Shown piece after piece: positions 8,067 through 16,034 of a DNA stretch of 64,000 nucleotides. The stretch is from Neisseria mucosa (lineage in GTDB: Bacteria; Pseudomonadota; Gammaproteobacteria; Burkholderiales; Neisseriaceae), in the NCBI GenBank assembly GCA_003028315.1, contig CP028150.1, forward strand, positions 992,001 through 1,056,000, given 5' to 3'. The translations under genes and the position numbers were made by a program. Under the pieces are notes generated by a model, which saw nothing but the letters and a program-made list of their open reading frames with translations, did not search any database and had not been told where the DNA came from. The stretch's first letter is position 1, and the number at the start of each line of letters is the position of its first letter.

Positions 8067-9473
8067 ATGAACGATTATCCCGATACGTCGTCTGAAGACC
8101 GCGAAGTCAGCGCGTTGTCGCTGCCGCCGCATTCTATGGAGGCGGAGCAATCCGTTTTGGGCGGTCTTTTGCTTGAGAATTCGGCTTGGGACAGAATCGC
8201 CGATGTAGTTACCGGTGAAGACTTCTACCGACACGAACACCGCCTGATTTTCCGCACCATCGCCAATCTGATTAATGAAAGCCGTCCTGCCGACGTGATT
8301 ACCGTTCAGGAAAGTTTGGAGCGCAATGAGGAACTAGAGGCGGCGGGCGGATTCAATTACCTGATTACTTTGGCGCAAAACACGCCGTCCGCTGCGAATA
8401 TACGCCGCTATGCCGAAATCGTGCGCGAGCGTTCTATCATGCGCCAACTTGCCGAAGTCGGTACTGAAATTGCCCGTAGTGCCTACAATCCTCAAGGCAG
8501 GGATGCCGGGCAGCTTTTAGATGAAGCGGAAAACAAGGTGTTCCAAATTGCAGAAAGTACGGCTAAATCCAAACAGGGCTTTCTCGAAATGCCTGCGCTT
8601 TTGAAGGAAGTAGTCGAGCGCATCGACATGCTTTATTCACGCGATAATCCGGATGAAGTTACCGGTGTGTCAACAGGGTTTATCGACTTGGATAAAAAAA
8701 CCTCAGGTCTCCAGCCCGGTGATTTGATTATTGTGGCAGGTCGTCCCTCTATGGGTAAAACTGCCTTTTCCATCAATATCGCGGAACATGTTGCCGTAGA
8801 GGGCAAGCTGCCTGTCGCCGTATTTTCGATGGAGATGGGCGGCGCGCAACTGGTGATGCGTATGCTGGGTTCGGTGGGCAGGCTTGATCAGAGCGTTTTG
8901 AAAACGGGCAGATTGGAAGATGAACACTGGGGTCGTCTGAATGAAGCTGTGGTCAAGCTTTCCGATGCGCCTATGTATATTGATGAAACACCGGGCTTGA
9001 CCGCACTCGAATTGCGCGCCCGCGCCCGTCGTCTTGCGCGCCAGTTCAACGGAAAATTGGGCTTAATCGTTATCGACTACCTGCAATTAATGGCAGGTTC
9101 AGGCCGCTCGGACAACCGCGCCTCAGAACTCGGCGAAATTTCGCGCTCCCTCAAAGCCTTGGCGAAGGAGTTGCAAGTTCCTGTTATTGCTTTGTCGCAG
9201 TTGAGCCGTACCGTAGAGCAGCGTACCGACAAGCGCCCAATGATGTCCGACTTGCGGGAATCCGGTGCCATCGAGCAGGATGCCGACCTGATTATGTTTA
9301 TGTACCGAGACGAATACTATAACCAAGAATCGCCCATGAAAGGTCTCGCGGAATGTATTATCGGCAAACACCGTAACGGTCCTGTCGGGAAAGTATTCCT
9401 CACTTGGATGGGACAATTTACCAAATTCGACAATGCAGCCTACATTCCCGAATCGGCATTGATGGAAGATTGA
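8067..9473 (+). CDS. dnaB: Replicative DNA helicase DnaB
   Basis: 468 residues from the ATG at 8067 (MNDYPDTSSED), with AGGATT upstream; the longer frame runs into the promoter region. It is the hexameric 5'-3' helicase of the replication fork. The N-terminal DnaB domain starts at LPPHSMEAEQSVLGGLL, followed by a linker and the RecA-like domain with Walker A GRPSMGKTAF, Walker B LGLIVIDYLQLM and the downstream SQLSRTVEQRTDKRPMMSDL motif. An uptake sequence lies inside the gene (near 8932). It lies directly upstream of the pilH-pilX minor pilin genes, the standard neisserial order. Confidence 0.97.
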   Translation: MNDYPDTSSEDREVSALSLPPHSMEAEQSVLGGLLLENSAWDRIADVVTGEDFYRHEHRLIFRTIANLINESRPADVITVQESLERNEELEAAGGFNYLITLAQNTPSAANIRRYAEIVRERSIMRQLAEVGTEIARSAYNPQGRDAGQLLDEAENKVFQIAESTAKSKQGFLEMPALLKEVVERIDMLYSRDNPDEVTGVSTGFIDLDKKTSGLQPGDLIIVAGRPSMGKTAFSINIAEHVAVEGKLPVAVFSMEMGGAQLVMRMLGSVGRLDQSVLKTGRLEDEHWGRLNEAVVKLSDAPMYIDETPGLTALELRARARRLARQFNGKLGLIVIDYLQLMAGSGRSDNRASELGEISRSLKALAKELQVPVIALSQLSRTVEQRTDKRPMMSDLRESGAIEQDADLIMFMYRDEYYNQESPMKGLAECIIGKHRNGPVGKVFLTWMGQFTKFDNAAYIPESALMED

Positions 9474-9630
9474 GACAAATCAGTCTAAAAACCAAGCAAA
9501 TTTCATATTTTATTAGGCAATTCATCCCAATATCGTTTAGAATGAGCCAAACCGCATAATTACCGGCGATAAAAATATTCTAAGTCGGATAATAAAACAC
9601 ATTACTTAACTCTAGACGTTTTTACTACTC

Positions 9631-10335
9631 ATGTACGCACAACAAAAAGGTTTTACCTTAATCGAATTGTTGGTCGTGATTGCTATTACCGCCATCATGG
9701 CCACTATCGCCCTTCCCAATATGAGCGAATGGATTGCCTCCCGCCGCGCAGCCAGTCAGGCAGAGCAGGTGGCAAATCTCTTGCGTTTTGCACGAGCCGA
9801 AGCAGTCCGCCTCAATCTCCCTGTCTATGTCTGTCCCGTGCAATTCAAAAAAAATGGGGTTCATGATGGTAAGTGTAACGCCGATTTCAAACAGAAGGGC
9901 CTGCTTGCCTACGCTGATAAAGATAACGATATTGAATACAAAGACAAAGTGGATATTTCCCTGCGTGCTGCCCTCTTAAACCCTAAGGATATTGATAACC
10001 ATAAGGGTGTTGATAAGGTTGCCTATCAATTTGACCATGTCAAATTCGGTGGCAAAAATTCTGATTCACAGCCTGTTTTCTTTGCATTCCAGCCGAATGG
10101 TACTTTCGGCTATTCTGTCAATAAACCCACTAAAAAAACTGATTTTACCTACTCGGACGGCTATATCAAAATCAGCATGACCGATTCCGCCGCAAACACA
10201 GAAAGCACCAAAAAATCTCGTGCCAGCATTGTGTTAGTTGACAGTAGCGGACGAGTAGAAATCTGCGCCAAGTCAGATTCACGCGATCTCTGTAAATATG
10301 CGGAATCTAAACCAGAATCCAATAAACAACCCTAA
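9631..10335 (+). CDS. pilH: Type IV pilus minor pilin PilH (GspH/FimT family)
   Basis: 234 residues. A class III signal with a 7-residue leader is cut by PilD before Phe (QQKG/FTLIELLVVIAI), leaving Glu5 and a hydrophobic assembly helix. The rest is a beta-rich globular head with Cys residues near the C terminus (EICAKSDSRDLC). Minor pilins of this set prime type IV pilus assembly in the inner membrane and promote piliation and competence. It is the first gene of a tight operon with pilI, pilJ, pilK and pilX, 157 bp downstream of dnaB. Its own promoter was not identified. Confidence 0.9.
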   Translation: MYAQQKGFTLIELLVVIAITAIMATIALPNMSEWIASRRAASQAEQVANLLRFARAEAVRLNLPVYVCPVQFKKNGVHDGKCNADFKQKGLLAYADKDNDIEYKDKVDISLRAALLNPKDIDNHKGVDKVAYQFDHVKFGGKNSDSQPVFFAFQPNGTFGYSVNKPTKKTDFTYSDGYIKISMTDSAANTESTKKSRASIVLVDSSGRVEICAKSDSRDLCKYAESKPESNKQP

Positions 10336-10352
10336 CAATAAAATATAGCTCT

Positions 10353-11030
10353 ATGAAACCCATGACATTACGTACAAAAGGTCGTCTGAAAACGCGTGAA
10401 TCGAGATTCACCAAAACGAGCTCGGTAAGTTTTTCCAAACCCAACCAAGCAGGTATGACTTTAATTGAAGTCTTGGTGGCCATGTTCGTTCTCGCAATCG
10501 GCGTACTCGCCCTGCTCGCCATCCAACTGCGTACCGTTTCCAGCGTACGCGAAGCGGAAGGGCAAACCATCGTATCCCAACTCACTCAAAACTTAGTTGA
10601 AGGTATGCTGATTAATCCAAGGCTGGAAGAATGCACTCGTAACAATGGTCAGCGTGGATTTTGTAAAACATACATTGATGACTACATTACTGCCGGTTCT
10701 AGTGATAATCCTAAAAACGAAAAATTAGATCCCACAACCAGCATGAGCAAAAAAAGTTTAGCAAAAGCACAAATCGCACAATTCGATCAAGCCTTGCGTG
10801 CTGCTTTACCTGAATCCGAATTTCATTATGAAATCTGCCAAGACAGTTCTAATAAAGAACCTACTTATGATGGATCATTTAATTCTCATTGTGACAAAAA
10901 GGCAGATGCTGATACTGTTATTAAAGTGTTATGGCTTAAAGATGCAGAAAGCGACAAAGCAGCAAGCGGCATAAAAAGACACGAAGACTCTATTGTTTAC
11001 ACCTACCAAGTACGCGTAAGGGAAAGATAA
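10353..11030 (+). CDS. pilI: Type IV pilus minor pilin PilI (PilV family)
   Basis: 225 residues. The prepilin site is Gly34/Met35 (NQAG/MTLIEVLVAM), with Glu at +5 and a hydrophobic helix through LAIGVLALLAIQL. The leader is about 34 residues, much longer than the 6-15 usual for minor pilins. It contains a full uptake sequence (AGGTCGTCTGAAAA at 10380) translated as part of the leader. PilI acts with PilH, PilJ and PilK as a pseudopilin-like priming complex. It begins 17 bp after pilH and its stop overlaps the pilJ start (ATAATGA), so translation is coupled. Confidence 0.9.
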   Translation: MKPMTLRTKGRLKTRESRFTKTSSVSFSKPNQAGMTLIEVLVAMFVLAIGVLALLAIQLRTVSSVREAEGQTIVSQLTQNLVEGMLINPRLEECTRNNGQRGFCKTYIDDYITAGSSDNPKNEKLDPTTSMSKKSLAKAQIAQFDQALRAALPESEFHYEICQDSSNKEPTYDGSFNSHCDKKADADTVIKVLWLKDAESDKAASGIKRHEDSIVYTYQVRVRER

Positions 11031-12004
11031 TGAATAATAAAAACCGCCCACACATTCCGGTAAAAGCAGGTATGCAAGGCTTCAGCCTGATTGAATTCCT
11101 TGTGGCAAGCGCATTGAGCATGATAGTCCTGCTAGCCGTCAGCTCGGGCTATTTTACCGCCCGCAGCCTGAACACCGCTGCAACCTCCCGTCTAAACGTC
11201 CAACAGGATTTGCGCAATGCATCTAACCAAATCGTGCGTGATGCCCGTATGGCTGGTAACTTTGGCTGTTTCAATATGTCAGGCTTCGATGACCAAGTCG
11301 TTATTCAAGATTTCGGTTCCGCAGATTTATTCAAACTCAAGGGTACTGGATCAATACTTCCCGCTGTCAGAGAAACAGACTCTTTAGGCTTAAAGGACTT
11401 TACACCGAGTGGAAAAGCACTGATTTTCCAATACGGCATAGATGCCCAAGATCCGCCTGCAGAAACTGCAGTTGCCAGCAATTGTACTAACATTACCAAG
11501 CCAGGAACGAAAATCACCGATGGTAAAGCAGCTTTAAAGTCAGATAGTTCCCAAGCAGGCAATATCTCAATCATGAAACATGAGGTAAATGCTTACGCTG
11601 TTGGTACAGTAGATGGGCAAGAAGGTTTGTACCGTTTCCAACTGGCTGACAACGGTACATGGAGTAATCCGCAGTTGCTGATTAAGGGAATAAAAAATAT
11701 GGACATCCATTACTTTTATACTGAAGAATGCCCTGAGACCTTTGAAGGAAGTGAAGCCGCATCAGCCCCTACCCCCACCACTGCTGGAAATGCACAAAAT
11801 CAGGGAACAAGTCAGGAAAAAGACGAAAAATTCAAATATACTAAAGAATTTTCCAATAAAGAAACACCTGCCTCCATCGAGATCCTGTTGAACGGAGGTA
11901 ACAGTATCAATGTAGGCAAAAACAATGATAAAAATGAAGTCCAAATCTATCGAATTAACGCGACTGTACGCGGAGGAAACAAATGCGCAGACCGATTACT
12001 TTAA
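11030..12004 (+). CDS. pilJ: Type IV pilus minor pilin PilJ (PilW family)
   Basis: 324 residues. Leader of 17 residues and cleavage at MQG/FSLIEFLVASALSM with Glu5 present. The large head domain has several Cys residues (NFGCFNM, SNCTN, EECPE, NKCAD). PilJ/PilW is the largest of the priming minor pilins and sits near the pilus tip in the family model. The start overlaps the end of pilI by a base, and the 3' end overlaps pilK by 22 bp, so the operon is translated as a block. Confidence 0.9.
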   Translation: MNNKNRPHIPVKAGMQGFSLIEFLVASALSMIVLLAVSSGYFTARSLNTAATSRLNVQQDLRNASNQIVRDARMAGNFGCFNMSGFDDQVVIQDFGSADLFKLKGTGSILPAVRETDSLGLKDFTPSGKALIFQYGIDAQDPPAETAVASNCTNITKPGTKITDGKAALKSDSSQAGNISIMKHEVNAYAVGTVDGQEGLYRFQLADNGTWSNPQLLIKGIKNMDIHYFYTEECPETFEGSEAASAPTPTTAGNAQNQGTSQEKDEKFKYTKEFSNKETPASIEILLNGGNSINVGKNNDKNEVQIYRINATVRGGNKCADRLL

Positions 12005-12582
12005 ACCATCCTGCTAAAGCCTCTGCACAAACAGGCTTCGCATTATTCATTGTCCTGATGATCATGATCGTCATCGCCTTGCTCGTCGTTACCGCAACCC
12101 AGTCCTATAATACCGAGCAGCGTATCAGTACAAATGACGCCGACCATAAATTTGCTACCACACTTGCGGAAGCAGCATTGCGTGAAGGTGAGAACCACAT
12201 TTATGAAATCGAAGACGGTAAAAAACCATTTACTGATGATTGTGCTGATGGTCTATGTAAAGCGGCGCAGGTTAGTAAAAATACCTACGCGACTGCAGCA
12301 GGAACAATTACTGTCAACGGTACTTCAAGCGTTGAGGCATGGATTCGAGAGGATGATAAGTGCTTTAATTCTGAAAATAGAAAGAAAACAAAATGCATTG
12401 ATGTGAATGGAATAAAATATCCAGGTGTAAATAGTGGTGCGAAAAAAGATGCGCGTTATATCATCGAATACCTAAGCACCAATCCTACCGACAACCGTAC
12501 CATTTACCGCGTTACCGCCAAAGCATGGGGAAAAAACGAAAATACGGTGGTTATACTACAATCTTATGTGGCCAACGAATAA
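11983..12582 (+). CDS. pilK: Type IV pilus minor pilin PilK (PilX N-terminal family)
   Basis: 199 residues. The leader ends QTG/FALFIVLMIMIVIALLVV. Position +5 is Ile rather than Glu, which is the known feature of PilK/GspK-type subunits thought to cap the complex. The head domain has four Cys residues (DDCADGLC, DDKCF, KTKCI). It overlaps pilJ at its start and is followed 17 bp later by pilX. Confidence 0.88.
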   Translation: MRRPITLNHPAKASAQTGFALFIVLMIMIVIALLVVTATQSYNTEQRISTNDADHKFATTLAEAALREGENHIYEIEDGKKPFTDDCADGLCKAAQVSKNTYATAAGTITVNGTSSVEAWIREDDKCFNSENRKKTKCIDVNGIKYPGVNSGAKKDARYIIEYLSTNPTDNRTIYRVTAKAWGKNENTVVILQSYVANE

Positions 12583-12599
12583 AATAAATAGATAAAATC

Positions 12600-13082
12600 A
12601 TGAATACGTCTATCACTAAATCTCAAGGGTTTACGCTGGTTGAGATGCTGATTGTTGTTGCCATTATTGGCATCCTCAGTACCATCGCTTACCCTTCCTA
12701 TATCCGATACATCGAACGTGGCTACCAATCCCAAGCACATACGGAACTGCTTGCTATTAACAATGCCTTAAAAACCGAATTAGTCAAAAATCCTACCCTT
12801 AAAATAAAAGATGAAATTGAGGGAGATACGGGATTGGTTAAGACCTACAAAGCTGCGCCCGAGGTTGCTGCCAAATACGACTTCAGCGGTGAAATGAAAA
12901 ATAAGGACGCTAAAAATAGCAGGGCTTATTATCTTTTTGCCACTCCAAAAACCGGTACTGATTACAAACTTTCCGTTTGGATGGATAGTTTGGGCAATGC
13001 CTATAAATGTACTGATGCAGAATCGGCTAAAGCCAAGTTAACAAGCAAAAACGGCAATACAGGCTGTGAACAGGTAGGTTGA
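12600..13082 (+). CDS. pilX: Minor pilin PilX/PilL-like
   Basis: 160 residues. A 10-residue leader precedes the cleavage site SQG/FTLVEMLIVVAIIGIL with Glu5, then a short pilin head with the C-terminal Cys pair (YKCTD...NTGCEQVG) that forms the D-region loop in pilins. PilX modulates aggregation and adhesion in N. meningitidis; the gonococcal homologue is PilL. The stop codon TGA at 13080-13082 takes its last two bases from the inverted repeat of the following IS1106-like element. The original C terminus may therefore have been a few residues longer. It is the last gene of the pil operon. Confidence 0.82.
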   Translation: MNTSITKSQGFTLVEMLIVVAIIGILSTIAYPSYIRYIERGYQSQAHTELLAINNALKTELVKNPTLKIKDEIEGDTGLVKTYKAAPEVAAKYDFSGEMKNKDAKNSRAYYLFATPKTGTDYKLSVWMDSLGNAYKCTDAESAKAKLTSKNGNTGCEQVG

Positions 13083-13629
13083 GACCTTTGCAAAAAAGCC
13101 TTTCCCCCAACAGCCGAAACCCAAACACAGGTTTTCGTCTATTTCCGCCCCTAATTGCTCCTGATTTTACCCAAATACCCCCTTAATCCTCCCCGGATAC
13201 CCGATAATCAGGCATCCGGGCCGCCTTTTAGGCGGCAACAGGCACACTTAGCCTGTTAGCCGCTTTCAACAGGTTCAAACACATCGCCTTCAGATGGCTT
13301 TGCGCACTCACTTTACACAGACCAAAATAGGCTGCCCGGGCGTAGCGGAATTTACGGTGCAGCGTACCGAAGCTTTGTTCGACCACATAACGGGTCTTCG
13401 ACAAATATCGGTTGCGTTTGGTTTGCGCTTCCGTCAGCGGACGGTTGCGGCAGGCTTTGCGCATAATGCCGTCTAACAACTGATGCTCTTTCAGATGTTG
13501 CCGGTTTTCCTTACTGTCGTAGCCTTTGTCGGCATAGACGGTCGTACCTTCGGCAATGCCTTCCAACAAAGGGGACAGATGGTTGCACTCATGGGTATTG
13601 GCAGGAGTGATGTGCAGTTTCTCGATATA

Positions 13630-14530
13630 TAGCTAATTAAAAACAAAATAGCACAATACTCAACTTTGAAGGTCTAACCATGGCATACTCTGCGGACTTG
13701 AGAAACAAAGCTTTAAACTATTACGAACAATGCAAAAACATCAGCCAAACCGCAGCAACATTTAACTTGTCAAGAAACACGCTTTACCTGTGGATTCGCC
13801 TTAAAAAACAAACAGGCAGCCTAAAACATCAAGTTACCGGTCTAAATGCCGTCAAATTGGATAGGCAAAAACTGGCTCAATATGTTGGGCAACACCCGGA
13901 TGCCTATCTGCATAAAATCGCCAAACATTTTGATTGTACGCCAGCCGCCGTTTGCTATGCACTCAAACAGATGGGGATGATGCGCAAAAAAAGACCACCA
14001 CTTACAAAGAACAAGATCCGGCCAAAGTGACGCATTATTTGACACAGCCGGCCGAATTTTCTGACTACCAACGCGTTTATTTAGATGAAACAGGATTTGA
14101 CCGCTACCTGTTCCGTCCCTATGCCCGCGGCCTGAAAGGGCAAATAGTGAAAGCGCAGATAAGTGGAAAAAGATACCGACGCTTATCTCTGGTGTCCGCA
14201 CAAGTCGGCAACCGGCTGATTGCTCCGATGGTTTATCAAAATACGATGACCGGAGTCTTTTTTGAAGCGTGGTTTCAGCAATGCCTACTGCCCGCATTGA
14301 CTCAAAAATCGGTGATTATTTTAGATAATGCACGATTTCACCGTATGGGTGTCTTACGGAAAATGGCGGGAAAATTGGGACATAAGGTATTGCCTCTTGC
14401 ACCTTATTCGCCTGAGCTCAACCCGATTGAGAAGGTGTGGGCGAATATTAAGCGGTATCTGCGAACCGTTTTGTCTGATTACGCCCGATTTGACGATGCG
14501 CTACTGTCCTATTTTGATTTTAATTGACTA
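13630..14530 (+). mobile_element. IS630-family element, copy 1
   Basis: 901 bp with ends TAGCTAATTAAAA (left, slightly changed) and TTTTAATTGACTA (right), flanked by a TA duplication as expected for IS630/Tc1-type elements. It is inserted in the transposase gene of an IS1106-like element. Copies 2 (51994-52894) and 3 (59040-60477) have the same ends. Confidence 0.88.
13680..14527 (+). CDS. IS630-family transposase (two overlapping frames, probable frameshift)
   Basis: The first frame (13680-14030, 116 residues, MAYSADLRNKALNYYEQ) is a helix-turn-helix DNA-binding part. The second frame (13934-14527) carries the DDE catalytic part, with YLDETGF, IILDNARFH and ELNPIEKVWANIK supplying the Asp-Asp-Glu triad. 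The two overlap at an A-rich slippery run (CAAAAAAAGACC near 13985), so a programmed frameshift probably makes the full transposase, as in related elements. The copy appears intact. Confidence 0.8.
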
Positions 14531-15202
14531 TAGCCTTCCTCATCGGTACGGGTATGTTGTTTGTAACCGAGTTTGTAGAGGCCGTTTTTCTTTGTCCAAC
14601 GGGCATCTTTATCTTTACTCGGTGTGGTTTGGCCGCTGACTTGTCCTTTCTCATCAACTTCTATGGCCTGACGCTGTTTGCCGCCGGCAGTCTGAATAAT
14701 GGTGGCATCAATGACGGCAGCGGATGCCTTCTCTACTTTTAGGTTTTTTTCGGCCAGTTGTCGGTTAATCAGTTCCAGCAATTCGGACAGGGTGTCGTCT
14801 TGCGCCAGCCAGTTACGGTAGCGGCATAAGGTGCTGTAATCGGGGATGCTCAGTTCGTCAAAACGGCAAAACAGGTTGAAATCGATGCGGGTGATGAGGC
14901 TGTGTTCGAGTTCGGGATCGGAGAGGCTGTGCCATTGTCCGGGCAGGACGGCTTTGAACATGGACAACAGGGGATAGGCGGGACGGCCGCGGTGGTCTCT
15001 AAGGTAACGGGTTCTTTGACGGTTCAGGTATTGTTCGATCGGGTGCCAATCAATCACCTGATCTAACTTCAATCGTGGGAAGCGGTCGATGTGTTTGGCA
15101 ATCATGGCTTGGGCGGTTTGCCGGAAGAAGGTGCTCATGAGAAAGCCCCTAAATGTCTGAGTAGGAATTTAGGGGATTTTGGGAAATTTTGCAAAGGTCT
15201 CT

Positions 15203-15461
15203 TATAGTGGATTAATTTTAAAACCGGTCGGGCGTTGTCCTGTCTTGATTCAGTATGAAGTTAATTTGTTGTAAATATTTGAATAAAAGAGGTTTTATTT
15301 ATTATTTTAAAAAATCGATTAGCACTCAAACCATCGTAATTTTGCCCGTTGTATAACCATTTTGATAAGCGGTATGAATTTGATATTTAATGGTAGTTAC
15401 TAATTTATTTATTTTTTGATATGATAAGTAAATTTTTTAAAAAGGTAAAAACTATGAAAGG
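15203..15461. promoter_or_regulatory. AT-rich leader upstream of the T6SS PAAR gene, with a solo CREE end
   Basis: A single CREE terminus (TATAGTGGATTAATTTTAAA, 15203-15222) lies next to the IS1106-like right end, followed by about 230 bp of very AT-rich DNA before the PAAR start codon at 15454. This is where a T6SS operon promoter would be expected. No clear -35/-10 pair could be assigned. Confidence 0.4.
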
Positions 15462-15822
15462 TATAGTGGATTAAATTTAAATCAGGACAAGGCGACGAAG
15501 CCGCAGACAGTACAGATAGTACGGCAAGGCGAGGCAACGCCGTACTGGTTTAAAGTTAATCCACTATATTATCAGGCTGGGAGATTCGACTACTCATGGA
15601 GGCGTTGTGGTTCAAGCGTCTTCGGATATGGTCATTGAAGGAAAGCCTGCCGCTCTGGTAGGCGATTTGGTTTCTTGCCCCATACCTGGGCATGGAACCA
15701 ATCCGATTATCGAAGGCAGTCAATATATGTCGTTTAAAGGGCGCGATGTCGCTGTGGACGGTTGTAAAACTGCATGCGGCTGCGCTTTGATCAGCAGTAT
15801 GCCGACTGTCGGAAGCGACTAA
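15454..15822 (+). pseudogene. T6SS PAAR spike protein, disrupted by a CREE
   Basis: The ribosome site AAAAAGGT and ATG AAA GGT (15454-15462) are followed at once by the 107-bp CREE, which brings an in-frame TAA within three codons. After the CREE the frame resumes as IIRLGDSTTHGG and continues to the stop at 15822. Without the CREE the gene reads as a normal 87-residue PAAR protein, with the Zn-site THGG and GHG motifs and the C-terminal VDGCKTACGCALISS. PAAR proteins sharpen the VgrG tip of the T6SS. A shorter product starting at GTG 15607 would lack the first metal-binding His. It is the first gene of the tssM-tssE group. Confidence 0.85.
15462..15568. repeat. Correia repeat-enclosed element inside the PAAR gene
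   Basis: 107 bp, the same form as the copy at 2005-2111. It is inserted at a TA (GGTATT became GGTA + element + TATT) in codon 4 of the PAAR gene, adding 105 net bases. The frame is kept, but stops come from the element. Its right end creates TATATT at the junction, a possible weak -10 box for the genes downstream (inference). Confidence 0.9.
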
Positions 15823-16034
15823 GGGGAATGGAATCTGCACGGAGTTAAAGTGCCGGGTTGTCTGAAATAAGATACAAAATTGCATAATCCTTTTAGTGTC
15901 ACAGGTTTTTAGGGGCGCATGCCTGATTCGGGGCAGGTTTGGCAAAAAGCCTTTCATCTTAATAATTCAAAAGTTCTGATATTCAAAATACAGATTAAGT
16001 TTTTAGATTTTAAGTTTATTTTTCGGAAGTTATT
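15823..16034 (+). other. PAAR-tssM intergenic region, no gene seen
   Basis: 212 bp with a degenerate uptake sequence (TTGTCTGAAA near 15860). A Shine-Dalgarno-like CGGAAG lies just before tssM. No terminator hairpin was seen, so read-through from the PAAR side into tssM is possible. Confidence 0.4.

Larger units (their letters stand above)
13228..15138 (-). pseudogene. IS5-family transposase, interrupted by IS630
   Basis: The N-terminal part (MSTFFRQTAQAMIAKHIDRF onward, from 15138) runs to the IS630 insertion at 14531. The C-terminal part continues from 13629 to 13228. Deleting the inserted element with one TA copy restores an unbroken frame of 336 codons through EEGYIEKLHITPANTHEC, and no other damage is visible. 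It is therefore a transposase inactivated only by the nested insertion. Confidence 0.85.
13081..15201 (-). mobile_element. IS1106-like (IS5 family) element split by an IS630 element
   Basis: Terminal inverted repeats GAGACCTTTGCAAAA at 13081 and TTTTGCAAAGGTCTC ending at 15201 bound the element. Removing the 901-bp IS630 element and one TA leaves about 1.2 kb, the size of a complete IS1106-type element. The left end abuts the last codon of pilX. A second, truncated copy lies at 26250-27131. Confidence 0.88.
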
